NCBI GenBank assembly: GCA_950295325.1
Contig: OX485807.1
Span: 1,862,501 to 1,926,500, forward strand
Direction: 5' to 3'
Length of the DNA: 64,000 bases
From: Polytrichum commune
Taxonomy: Eukaryota; Streptophyta; Polytrichopsida; Polytrichales; Polytrichaceae
Position numbers and translations under genes: made by a program. Below, in pieces: positions 11,345-19,939 of this stretch (positions are counted from its first letter, which is position 1; every line of letters begins with the position of its first letter). The notes beneath the pieces were generated by a model. The model did no database searches. It was not told where the DNA came from and saw nothing but the letters and a program-made list of their open reading frames with translations.

Positions 11345-11960
11345 GATGAAGTAGTATCCGTGGAGTTAAAGTAATTTTGGTTTTTTCTTATGTATTTTTT
11401 GATATTTTTTGAGTATGAACTTAGTTGTAGTAAATAGGTTAGGTAAGGCGGGTATTATGTTTGCTAGTTGTTTAGTTGGAAAGTGTGTACTTGTGTTGCT
11501 TTTAGGTTCGTGATTTGTTATTGTGTTGGGTGTCCAGATGTTTGTGAATTGGTATTTGTTTTTAGTTTTGTGGCGAGGCCGGGAGGCCGGGAGGCCGAGG
11601 CCGTTTTATTATTTGTAAGTGTGAGCAATCCGCCTTTCCCAGGTGTATAAGGCACTTGTTGGTGGTATTTTGTAGGTTTATTACTGGTTGTGTTGTTTGT
11701 TTGGTTATTACTTTTGACGTGTTTGGTAAGTGATTTGGTTTTGGTTTTTGTTTTAGTTGGAGTATTATTGAATATTGTGTTTATGTGTATTTTTTGTATG
11801 GTATTTATTATTATTGTGTAATATTTTATTATAGCGTTGTTGTTGATGAAGTAGTGTTCGTGGTATTGTTTAACTTTTGAGTCGGTCATTTTGTGATTTT
11901 GTATAAGTGTGTATTTGCTTGTGAAAAATAAGTTAGGTAATATTGGATGGTAGTTGTATG
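11345..11960 (-). repeat. Partial internal duplication of the ORF2 start
   Basis: DNA and translated sequence around 11840-11960 (LPNLFFTSKYTL...HYFIN) match 11345-11445 (LPNLFTTTKFIL...YYFIN) at an offset near 497 bases. The distal copy then jumps to IFNNT and PYTPGKGGLLT, which correspond to 10490-10400. It looks like a deletion derivative of the 2A-to-APE segment placed in tandem before the better copy. The 2A residues themselves are missing from it. Confidence 0.65.
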
Positions 11961-12759
11961 TCACAGGGAGTTTTGTTGTTAGTTTTGGGTTTTGGGTTTG
12001 GTGTTGTTTTTTATATTGGTTTTGGTGATGGTTTTGGTGGAGGTTTGGGTGTTGGTGGTGGTTTTGATGCTGGTTTAGTTGTGGGTGTTGGTGGTTGTAT
12101 TGATATCTGGTTGGGTATTGGTTTAGATATTGGTATTGGGTTTGGTATTTAGTTTGGTATATGTTTTGGTGTTGGTACTTGGTTTTGTATTTGATTTGGA
12201 GTAGGTATTTGATTTGGTATTGGTATTTGGTTTGGTATTTGATTTGGTATTCGGTTTGGTTTTGGTGTTTGATTTGGTATTTTATTTGGTGTTGGTATTT
12301 GAAAAGATGTAGGTATTTGGTTTGGTATTTGATTTGTTGTTTGGTTGGATTTTGGTATTTGATTGGGTATTCGGTTTGGTATATAGTTGTTTTGGTATAT
12401 AGTTTTAAGGGATTTTGTTCAAGAGTTGAGATAAATAGTTTAATAAGGTTAGGGGTAAGTATTTTATGTGTTGTGATATGTATTGGTTTTATATATTTAT
12501 GTGTATGATTAGTTTTGTTTCTGTTTTTGGATTTTTTGATAAGTGTTTCTTGTTTGAAGGGGGTATTTATAAATACATTTTTATTTTGTTTTTGTTGGTA
12601 TCTTTTTGGTATTGAAGTGGTGAGCTTATTTAGTTTATCGCCATTAAATCTTCCTTGTCGCTTGATGAATCTTCTTTGTCGAGCATTTCCGAGGAGTCCA
12701 AGGCTGCCATGGTTTTGGTGAGGGCTTGTCGGAGTGTGGCCATCTCTTTTTTGAGTGCC
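11518..12759 (-). other. Stop-free linker frame between ORF1 and 2A, Tyr/Gln/Asn/His-rich
   Basis: One minus-strand frame stays open for about 413 codons. It starts inside the 3' end of ORF1, overlapping the last 43 codons in the -1 frame, and ends at 11518. It has no ATG before about 11889. Much of it (about 12400-11990) is a degenerate repeat of KYQ/QIKYQTKYQ and later NQHQNHHQHP units, from a tandem TTTGGTATT-type DNA repeat. The end contains LPNLFFTSKYTL and HYFINN, matching the residues before the 2A motif, then PYTPGKGGLL, matching the APE region at 10430. It may be the N-terminal linker of ORF2 reached by -1 frameshifting, or simply stop-poor repeat DNA. Confidence 0.5.
11990..12400. 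repeat. Degenerate TTTGGTATT-type tandem repeat
   Basis: Units such as tttggtatttgatttggtat recur with small changes over about 400 bases. The left part degenerates to ggttttggtg/ggtgttggtg units. It lies between ORF1 and ORF2 of the inner LINE. Confidence 0.8.
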
Positions 12760-14243
12760 CTAGCTGCCTTTTCTGCCGCGTGTGTTGCAAAGTTTTTCGC
12801 TTGACTTGTTAAACGAGTCTCCATGGTTTGCATCTCATCTCTCACTATAGCGGTCCCTTCGGCCACAACTTCCTCAACCATGTGGTGTATGTCTTTTTTT
12901 CTTAGTCCATTGGATGGGGCATTTTCCATGGCTTCTACGGTGTTTGCTAACGCGGTGTTCATATCGTTAAAGCCTAGTCGTGTAAGCTCCTCTCCCGAAG
13001 GTTTAGATATTCCATCTAAGCTTTTTGGGTGAGGAGCAAATTCGACATATTTATTACATATTTTATGATTCTTTTTTACAAAAAATTTATAGACTGCCAC
13101 ACTTAAGCATTGCACATTGCATACACCGGTGAGTTTGCCTTTATCATCCGTTTTAAAGAAGATGTTTAAGATGTTTTTCTCACCCATGCATGCCCTTATT
13201 TCGGTTTCAAGGACCTCTTTAGATTTTAATCTATTTAATTTTTTTGCAATGAGGATGAGTGCATTCTTTTTAGCTAAGTCGTCGCCCGAGGGTTTTCCTA
13301 TCGTAACATCAATGCTTTCATGCCCAAATGTTATTTTGTTCTTTCTTATATTTTCTACTTGTTCCGGGCTAGTTGCAACGATCCAAGCAAAGTTGTGACT
13401 TTCCCCTTTTCGCACATGGGTAATTTCAAAATTGTGCCCTCTATGAAATCCTTCATTTATCACTTCATTAAATACTTTGTACCATGTCTCATCTTTGATG
13501 TTGTCAGTGGTAATTTTGACTGATAACATCTCGCTTGAGGCAATGGTGTCGTAAGTCTTACAAATTTTACCTCTGTGCAATTTATTATCCAGGAGCCGGA
13601 TAATAAATGGCCTAAGTCCTTGAAGCATGGGAATACCGTCTTCTTGTATATTTTTTAAATATATTTTAGCGTGTCCCGACCATTGCTTGCCTCCATGTGT
13701 GCACATTATAGCGATTGGGTCACTTATATTATCACCTAGAGGGATTCTCATTTCATTCATCCTCTTGGTGATGCTTATAAGTGCTTCTTCTTTGGGAATA
13801 ATCATCTCATTTAATTCAAAGAATAAAGCTACGTGGTAATCCATTGCAAAGCCATCACAAGTTTCTATCTCTGAAGGAATTTGTGTGTGATGATAGTTTT
13901 GTTTACCTAGGTTGTTCATACTAGGCCATAATTCTTGAGGTACATACAGGTATGAGACAACACTATCCTGGCATTCTAGTGCTTCTCCTTCATACATGCC
14001 CATTTTGACTAGCTCACTAACACTCTTATGGTTTTCTTTTGCTAGTTTGTTGCTTGCATTCAAAACATTCATTGCTTTGAATCCAAGCCACAACGGAAGG
14101 AATTTTCCTTGTGTGCTAGACCGATTTTTAGTTTTATCAACAATAGTTAGGCATGCATTACTTGATGTCCTCTTTTTTGTTTGAGTTACTTCCATATCTT
14201 TTACCCCATCCAATGACTTTTCAAGACTACGAGCATATGCCAT
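12630..14243 (-). CDS. Inner LINE ORF1 protein, RRM-like with coiled coil
   Basis: An uninterrupted 537-codon frame from ATG at 14243 (MAYARSLEKSLDG); an upstream TTG-started extension to 14303 has no support. Residues are mostly hydrophilic. Two stretches look like diverged RRM folds: the first has LSVKITTDN, an amphipathic helix and an RNP1-like NFAWIVATSPEQVENIRK; the second runs from ALILIAKKLNRLK through ILNIFFKTDDKGKLTG to KYVEFAPHP. The last about 100 residues are helical and charged (EEVVAEGTAIVRDEMQTM, AAEKAARALKKEMATL), probably a coiled coil. ORF1 proteins of LINEs bind RNA and trimerise, which fits. Its position 5' of ORF2 on the same strand makes the assignment likely. It is intact while ORF2 is decayed. 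The RRM call is from topology only. Confidence 0.75.
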   Translation of the reverse strand: MAYARSLEKSLDGVKDMEVTQTKKRTSSNACLTIVDKTKNRSSTQGKFLPLWLGFKAMNVLNASNKLAKENHKSVSELVKMGMYEGEALECQDSVVSYLYVPQELWPSMNNLGKQNYHHTQIPSEIETCDGFAMDYHVALFFELNEMIIPKEEALISITKRMNEMRIPLGDNISDPIAIMCTHGGKQWSGHAKIYLKNIQEDGIPMLQGLRPFIIRLLDNKLHRGKICKTYDTIASSEMLSVKITTDNIKDETWYKVFNEVINEGFHRGHNFEITHVRKGESHNFAWIVATSPEQVENIRKNKITFGHESIDVTIGKPSGDDLAKKNALILIAKKLNRLKSKEVLETEIRACMGEKNILNIFFKTDDKGKLTGVCNVQCLSVAVYKFFVKKNHKICNKYVEFAPHPKSLDGISKPSGEELTRLGFNDMNTALANTVEAMENAPSNGLRKKDIHHMVEEVVAEGTAIVRDEMQTMETRLTSQAKNFATHAAEKAARALKKEMATLRQALTKTMAALDSSEMLDKEDSSSDKEDLMAIN

Positions 14244-14299
14244 TCTGCAAAAGTAAAGTATGTTGTTATTGTATGTTTTCGATACATTTTCTTTGCTCC

Positions 14300-14572
14300 T
14301 CAACCCATTCCCTTTCCACTTATAAATAAGTGGGCTTTGTAGGGGGGTATTAGGAAGATGTTATTATTTATGTGTGTGTGTTGCTTACTATCATTTACAA
14401 AATACCATGCAATTCTGGTAGATGTTCCTTTAAATGTAGCTATAGCAGTAAAACATGCTTGTGCATAACATTTCCATAGAGTGTGAGAGAGGACGCTGTG
14501 AGAGTTGTTCCAATATAGTGTGGTAATGAGCAACCACATGAGAACAAGGCATGATGCGGTTGCAACCTTCAT
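14300..14572 (-). CDS. Small ORF in inner LINE 5' leader
   Basis: A 90-codon ATG frame ending 56 bases before the ORF1 ATG. Its N-terminus (MKVATASCLVLMWLLITTLY) is a hydrophobic, signal-anchor-like run; the rest is unremarkable. It may be an upstream ORF that affects ORF1 translation, or chance. A pyrimidine-rich CTTTACTTTTGCAG directly before the ORF1 ATG resembles a 3' splice site, so part of this leader could be removed as an intron. I do not recognise the protein. Confidence 0.3.
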   Translation of the reverse strand: MKVATASCLVLMWLLITTLYWNNSHSVLSHTLWKCYAQACFTAIATFKGTSTRIAWYFVNDSKQHTHINNNIFLIPPYKAHLFISGKGMG

Positions 14573-14929
14573 TTTTAATCTAACCTAACAATAACTAACA
14601 ATTCTATGTGCCTATTACTAGGTGCAACTACTACTACTTCTAATAAATTACAAGTGTTGTGTGCTTAACTAGTCTTATGTGTGTGCTTCTAAGTGCCTAT
14701 GTGTGTGTCAACTATGAAATCAAGAGAGTTTGTTTGTTAATTAAGTGTGTGCTCTAAGTGTCTAATTGTGTGCTTAAGAGGAGGGTTGAGAAGTCTTACC
14801 TGGTAGCGAAGGAGGTGGCAGGCAGCTCCGCAACTCTACTTAACTTCGCAGCTTCGCAGCTCCTCAGCTCTAATCTGAAATCCCTTAACAGTCACAGATT
14901 CGTTAGTTTATCGGAAGCAGGGATTAGGC

Positions 14930-16080
14930 TAATCTGTAACCTAAGGTAAGAGCTAATCCAACAGGGGTCACTTCACGAATATGGACACCTTTATTGTTGA
15001 TAACAGAAGTTCTGTTAACAAGGATTAAAGTTGATTAAGTCTCTAGTTGCTGGATTGTCTCTTCTAGATTCGTTAGATTGCTGAAATCGTAGATTTAGCT
15101 AATATTCAAGCAGCTAGTGAGTACTGATCGAAGTTAAGGTTTGAACTAAGGTCACCAAACAATTCTGGAAGCCGATATCAAGCAAGTTTGTAAGAAATTT
15201 TTTGAGCTAAGGTTGTAAACTAATCTAGGATTGGTTTTGGGCACACGTATTGTTGGTAACAGGGATGATACTAATATTTCAGAGACTTTAGAGGTTAGAG
15301 TGGATTTGATCTAATCACGGGTTGATATGAGGTCTCCTTATCGATACTATCTTTTGAAGCGATTTCTTCCTTTTATGTAGCTGTGTAGTTATTTCGGCCA
15401 ACAACAATCATGTGGTTTCTGTCAACTAATAGGAAGAGCAAGGTTTTATTAAGTTTTAGTCCTAAGTCCTGGTAAGAATTGATTCGGCAGGAGTCACCTC
15501 ACAAATCTGAGTACGTTTTATCAAGAAGAGAAGTTATGCTAACAAATCTCTATTTGCTGGATTATTTGTACTAGGTTCGTTAAATTGTCGAGGTTTTGAG
15601 CTAATCTTCAATCACTAGTTAGATCTGATCGAAACAGAGATTAGCTAAAGTCACCTAACAACTCTGGTAGCAAGAAATTAAGCTAGTCTGTATGAAATTT
15701 TTGAGCTAAGGTTGTGATCTAATCTGGGTTTTTTGTGAGGAACAGGGGTTAAGCTAAACTCCCGATTCTTTGAAGCATGAACTAAGGTAAGGTCTGTTCT
15801 ATCAGAGGGTTGCTTTTGGGCATATCGGACTCATATATGCGTATTGTTGATAACAAGGATTAAGCTAAACTTTCAGAGATTTTTGAGTTATTGTGAATCT
15901 AATCTGAGTGGGGGTTGATCTGAGGTCACCTAAGCAATACTATCTTTTGAAGCGATTTCTTCCTTTTCAGAAGCTTTTTTAGTTTCTGTAGCTATCTATG
16001 TACTCCGGCCAACAACAATCATGCGGTTCCTGTCAGCTAATCAAAGAGAGCAAGGTTTTGCTAAGTTTTAATCCTTTGAG
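14930..16080 (-). repeat. Tandem 500-600 bp repeat in LINE 5' leader
   Basis: Two long diverged units follow each other. Paired landmarks on the + strand include cggccaacaacaatcatg (15395 and 16007), gagctaaggttgt (15205 and 15700), attgttggtaacaggg (15248) with attgttgataacaagg (15845), and gcgatttcttcctttt (15359 and 15951). Unit length shifts from about 500 to about 600 because of internal indels. Repeated monomers in LINE leaders can act as promoters; here that role is inference. Confidence 0.75.
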
Positions 16081-16811
16081 CATAATGTTAGATCTAAGTC
16101 ATGATCTGGTATAGTATGACGTTTCCAATCTTTGAACTTTAGAGAGTAGGGTTAGATCTCATTTGGGCAGTGCTTTGTTGAGTTCCTTCGCTCGGTTCAC
16201 ACAACACACAGCTCCACAGTAGCTCGTTGTCTGCAGCTCTAACTTGCAGAGCCTTCGCCAATGTCTTGTTTATGCAGCAGCGCGGCTCTTGGTGCAATAA
16301 CAGCTCCTTCGTTTTAGATCTCAAGTTTGTTGATGTATCAGCACCACTCCTGTTGTAGTAGTTCCTCCTTGTAGCACATCCCAAGTTCGTGAGTGCAGCA
16401 ACACAGTTCCTAGTGTCAGAGCAGCTCCTCGTAGTAGATCTCAAGTCCTTCTCCGTGCAACTCTATGGTGTATCTCTCCGGTGTCGCTCTTGGGCAGCAA
16501 CAGATCCGTAGTAGCTCCCACCGTTGTCGACAACACTGTCTCAACTATGTCTCTGTCTTAACCAAAATCACAAGAAGATGAGTTGTGGGGATGGGTTGGG
16601 AGGTTTTTATACTCTTTGTGTGGCTACGTTAGCTGGGTGACCCTTCGGGCATCGAAAGGGTGGGTGGCTGGGGGAGGGAAGCTTGGGGAGCAACAGACTG
16701 TTGCCGCTTCGACCCTTTCCTCCCTCCTCCCTACCTCCGGCAACCTTCTGACCAAATCTCACCGCCCCGAATACCAGTCAAAGGTAAGCGGTTGTTCTTC
16801 TAAACATGCCC
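16081..16811 (-). other. 5' end of inner LINE leader
   Basis: A more GC-rich segment with repeated agctcc/gcagc motifs (16190-16460) and a terminal stretch ending at the right target-site duplication. No coding frame is convincing; the 101-codon frame at 16139-16444 is low complexity. As the start of a full-length LINE this is where an internal promoter would be expected. Confidence 0.5.
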
Positions 16812-16822
16812 GAATTAATCCC
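16812..16822. repeat. Target-site duplication of inner LINE, right copy
   Basis: Exact second copy of GAATTAATCCC (see 3980-3990). The outer LINE frame resumes here in phase (ELIP then ILYPNIDEW). Confidence 0.93.
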
Positions 16823-17693
16823 CATATTATACCCCAACATAGATGAATGGATAGCCAACGACAAAATAGACAATGAGTTATCCAATAAATTTTGGACAAA
16901 CAAAAACATAACTGACTCCCAAAAAACATGCCTTCTAAAACTGCGACACGGTCAATACATGGGAAATGCCAGGAAACAACTATTCTTTGGCAGAGAAGCT
17001 TTTCCATCAATTACATGCCCCATATGTGACTCAACAGACCCGGATACATGGCTACATGTACTTCTAAAATGCAAACAACACCACATACATGCCCTCCGCA
17101 CCAAAAGACACAATAAAGCAGTATGGGAATTAAGAAAACTTTTGGTGTCATCAAAAAAATCAAGATGTTTTATTCTCATGAATGCAGGAACATTCAATAA
17201 TGACCCCCCAAAAAACACGGTCCCCTCATGGTTATTACCGTGTGAATGTGGTCAACAAAGGTGCCATTGTAACGCCAGATTCAAACCAGACCTTCTATGT
17301 GTGAAAGGACTACCATACCAGTCCCCGCCCCCACTAGAACCCAACGACAACCTAACAATACAATTCATTGAATTTACATACTGCAACGATAGAATACCGG
17401 ATGAAACTATAAACCGAAAAATAGAAAAATATAAACCTTTAATAGACAATATTGCCAACAAAGGCTGGAAGATAGACCCACTAATTGTCATCACTGCAGG
17501 CGCTAGGGCTGCCACACACATCCCCTCTATGGACAACATTGAAACAACATTTAAAACCCCTAAGCAGAGCATCAAAAACACATTTGAGGCAATCAATGTC
17601 ATTGCCATACAATACGCTATGTCCATAATTCTGCACAAAAGAAGGATAGAAAATAATGAGCCAATACCACTAGACACACAACTAGATAGATAA
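16812..17693 (+). pseudogene. Outer LINE ORF2 C-terminus: CCHC and RLE, intact stretch
   Basis: About 293 codons are open to TAG at 17693 (the first ATG-started frame begins at 16806, inside the inner element's last bases, and is not a true start). Order of motifs: YMGNARKQLFFGR; zinc motif CPICDSTDPDTWLHVLLKC (CX2CX9HX4C); RTKRHN; a Cys/His patch CECGQQRCHC; FKPDLLCVKG; LTIQFIEFTYCNDR; IEKYKPLID; ITAGARAATH. The zinc motif, RHN, PD, the E strand and KxxKY follow the R2-type restriction-like endonuclease pattern, with Glu instead of Asp in the second acidic position. It is the best-preserved RLE in the window, part of a broken element with no RT left, so not functional. Confidence 0.82.
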
Positions 17694-17790
17694 AAAATAA
17701 AAAATAAAATACTTACCCACTTTGAGAATAGACACTCAAATAACCATAAACATGTAATCAATAGACCAATAACCATTAGTGAATAGCAAG
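16823..17790 (+). mobile_element. Outer LINE, right half (3' end)
   Basis: Continuation of the element at 1854-3990. It carries the end of ORF2 and an A-rich 3' region (taaaaaataaaaaataaaat at about 17691-17711). The exact 3' end and its duplication are unclear. Confidence 0.8.
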
Positions 17791-17825
17791 CGCCTTGGTT
17801 GAAGTATAAGTGTGGTCAATTCTGT

Positions 17826-17935
17826 AAATGGTCGCCAAGTCATGGTCCCACGGTTGGTTGGGTAAGATGGATTGTGTTACACTAATACAGTCCGGGTTCG
17901 ATTCACGGTGAACCCGTCTGAGCGCTTAATGTGAT
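17826..17935 (+). repeat. Possible tRNA-derived SINE head
   Basis: A B-box-like GGGTTCGATTC (17894-17904) sits in a T-arm-like context (CCGGGTTCGATTCACGG), with a weak A-box-like TGGTCCCACGG about 50 bases upstream. No complete cloverleaf forms. It lies next to the outer LINE's 3' end. Confidence 0.3.
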
Positions 17936-18284
17936 ACACTATGACTTGGTACTGCAAGTGAGGCCCTTCCCACACGAGAGGCACCGGAAGTTTCACAACT
18001 TCCTCCAACGTGGCACCTTGCCCAAGAAAAGTCTCCTTTTCCTCATTTTTCTCCTTATATTGTGGGACTTCCGGGCACTTGTCCCCGGTAGTTGCGAACT
18101 ACATTTATTATGCCATGTCACTCTACTTTATTGCCAAGTAGATCCCGAAGCAAGATCCAAAGCAAAATCCGAAGCTAAAAAGTCATTGTTGCCACTCCCC
18201 ATACTTCCTCTCATGTGGCAACCACTTGCTCATTTGAACCAATGCTATTCATCCAACTCATTGCCGTTCCTCCCGTGTGGTTTG

Positions 18285-18362
18285 GGCCTGAGTTAAAACA
18301 CGGGCAGGAAAATTGTACCCACCAACCAGGTGCTACCCGTCTCCTGAGCTACCGGTGACATC
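18285..18362 (-). repeat. Possible tRNA-related sequence
   Basis: On the minus strand GGTAGCTCAGGAGACGGGTA matches a tRNA A-box region closely, followed about 45 bases later by a degenerate B-box-like GTTTTAACTC. It may be the head of a SINE pointing left. There is no full tRNA fold. Confidence 0.3.
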
Positions 18363-18463
18363 TTAAATAACTAGTGGACTTACCACTACCCCTCTTTTAC
18401 TCTACTCACACTAACTGGTTGTTTCTATCCATCTCGACATACAAACTAAAAGAAAGTACTCCC

Positions 18464-18494
<31 letters not shown>

Positions 18495-18502
18495 CACACA
18501 CA
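18464..18502. repeat. Poly-A then (CA)n microsatellite
   Basis: About 17 A residues are followed directly by about 11 CA units. Confidence 0.95.
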
Positions 18503-18690
18503 CCTGCCAAACAATAAATAAAAGGCACCACAATCAACCAATGGGAGACCACTCAACATCCACTCCACAAAGTTATAACCTTTGCCCCTACAAACACCCA
18601 CACATGGCCAACTTGGCCACCCCAGCTCCTATAGTGCCCACCCCGAGAGGGGTTAGTAGTCTTGCACCACTGATATTATGCCCACTAGAC

Positions 18691-18763
18691 ATAATATCAA
18701 GGGTGGGTCGAACGGGCATTTCAATCACGCTGATCCTATCAAGGGTCAGCGTTTCTTCTCTCC
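18691..18763 (+). repeat. Dispersed repeat, copy 1
   Basis: Shares gggtgggtcg, acgggcatt, aatcacgctgatc and gtttcttctc in the same order and spacing with 25329-25400. Probably pieces of one transposon family. Confidence 0.75.
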
Positions 18764-19545
18764 TTCTCTCCTCTGTTGATACATCAAGTTTTGAGCATTC
18801 GAACTCTATTTATAAGGTATGAATAAAAAAACATCAACTTTGTTTACTGTATGGTAGGTGCATAGGAAGCAACCTCTTATAGTAGCTCCCAAGAATCAAA
18901 TGAACATGAACAATATTATAAAATGTTATTATAATGAGTTGTCATGGGTTGTCCCTTGGGATTTGCCACACATTATGCTTGGCCTACCTTCAAGAATCCC
19001 GAAAAATTCCCCTACAATCCCGGCCAACATCATCTACATTTGCCATGTGGGACTCAATGTAGTTTTTTCATCCATTGATATGGGTTGTGGTCCAAACTTG
19101 TCCTCATGTAAACCAAATCCGCATATCCACAACACTCTCCGCCATTGAGAATTCAAGAATTCTCAAGAACCATGGCATAATGGCTTTGGTATAAACTTGC
19201 CCTTAATATGCATAAACATATTTTTAATTATTTTCTAAAGATACGTAGACTATACGTGCCATAATAACATGGTGCACTAAGACAAGTTATAATGCACCTG
19301 CTAACCCATAGTGCCCTTCACTGGTCTCAACATTACGCTCTATAAGAAACATAAAATTACAAAGAGAAGATATCCATACTTATCAATGGATGATTCTCTT
19401 GTCCATTTTTATACTTTTGAAATTGTGTTAAGAGGGAGTCTCAATTACATGACAAATGAGTTGTATGGGGGTAGTAGGATTGGAGGACAAGAAGTTACGG
19501 AGAGACTTAGAAAACATTATGTTGAAAATGCATCATTCCATATCC
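18764..19545. other. Intergenic, no recognised gene
   Basis: No exon or strong repeat is visible in this stretch. Short frames here have no recognisable motif. Confidence 0.5.
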
Positions 19546-19690
19546 ATAATATTATTCAAATCCATAAAGTGTTTTGTGAGCTTGACAATATTCCACATAA
19601 TACTCTCCACATTCAGTCTGAATGTGAGGAATATTCTATGAAATATTGTCAGTCTCATAGAACATTGTTATGGATGTGAATAATGTTATG
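19546..19690. repeat. Palindromic MITE family A, copy 1
   Basis: Ends are diverged inverted copies of ATAACATTATTCATATCCAT. The interior also pairs (GACAATATTCCACATAATAC with the downstream ATATTCTATGAAATATTGTC). Related copies lie at 25941-26093, 34804-34918 and 47472-47509. Small size, lack of coding and foldback structure fit a MITE. Confidence 0.75.
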
Positions 19691-19939
19691 TCAACTTTAT
19701 TTCTACCAAACCTTAAGAAATTTTCGATGTTGGCATCAAAATAGTTCAATGTAAGCTGACTCCATATCCAATGGCAAAGGTCAGGCTTAAGATTGAGTCT
19801 CTTTGATCAAACAGTGAATGCAAATGTTTTTGGTTGTTCTATCAAATAGCACTCCCATGACCGAATTTGTCTTTGCACAAGATGATGTACACTCCCTTAT
19901 GGATGGCTCTCTAGTGTCACACATTTACTATAATAATAA

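Larger units (their letters stand above)
4271..11365 (-). pseudogene. Inner LINE ORF2 polyprotein (broken)
   Basis: A decayed reading frame of about 2,360 codons. In order it has a 2A-like motif (11332-11294), APE endonuclease (about 10649-9880), reverse transcriptase (about 8980-7980), a Cys/His cluster (7224-7170), an uncharacterised linker domain (about 6900-5760), RNase H (about 5730-5310), and CCHC plus restriction-like endonuclease (about 4960-4270). In-frame stops lie at 9483, 8650, 6895, 6259, 5590 and 5584 (right-hand coordinate of each codon on the + strand), with another at 11366 just upstream. Frameshifts lie near 11050, 8940 and 4960. Five of the seven stops are TGA, as expected from C-to-T decay of methylated DNA. 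The outer LINE supplies independent homologous sequence for the post-RT, RNase H and RLE parts, which supports the domain order. Confidence 0.9.
3991..16811 (-). mobile_element. Inner full-length LINE (APE + RLE, Dualen/RandI-like)
   Basis: A 12.8-kb non-LTR retrotransposon inserted on the minus strand in another LINE of the same broad family, flanked by the 11-bp duplication GAATTAATCCC. In its own orientation it reads: 5' leader (16811-14244) with a two-unit tandem repeat, ORF1 (14243-12630), linker (12629-11370), 2A-like motif, ORF2 (11365-4271), a 3' UTR of about 280 bases, and a pyrimidine-rich tail ending TTTTTCTTCTTCTTA at 3991. No LTRs are present. ORF2 carries both an APE-type and a restriction-like endonuclease. 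It has seven in-frame stops and three frameshifts, so this copy is dead, yet its ends are intact. Clade assignment to Dualen/RandI is inferred from domain content, not from a tree. Confidence 0.9.

Noticed and set aside
11943-12508. Plus-strand frames rich in Gly/Val and Trp/Tyr/Leu
   Set aside because: Shadow frames of the TTTGGTATT tandem repeat inside the minus-strand LINE.
11518-12630. Simple stop-codon readthrough of ORF1 into the linker frame
   Set aside because: The linker frame is in the -1 frame relative to ORF1; ORF1's own frame meets another stop soon after its TAA, so readthrough would not work. Frameshifting is considered instead.
17880-17935. tRNA gene on the + strand
   Set aside because: A T-arm-like B-box is present, but no full cloverleaf, acceptor stem or anticodon arm can be drawn. 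Listed only as a possible SINE head.
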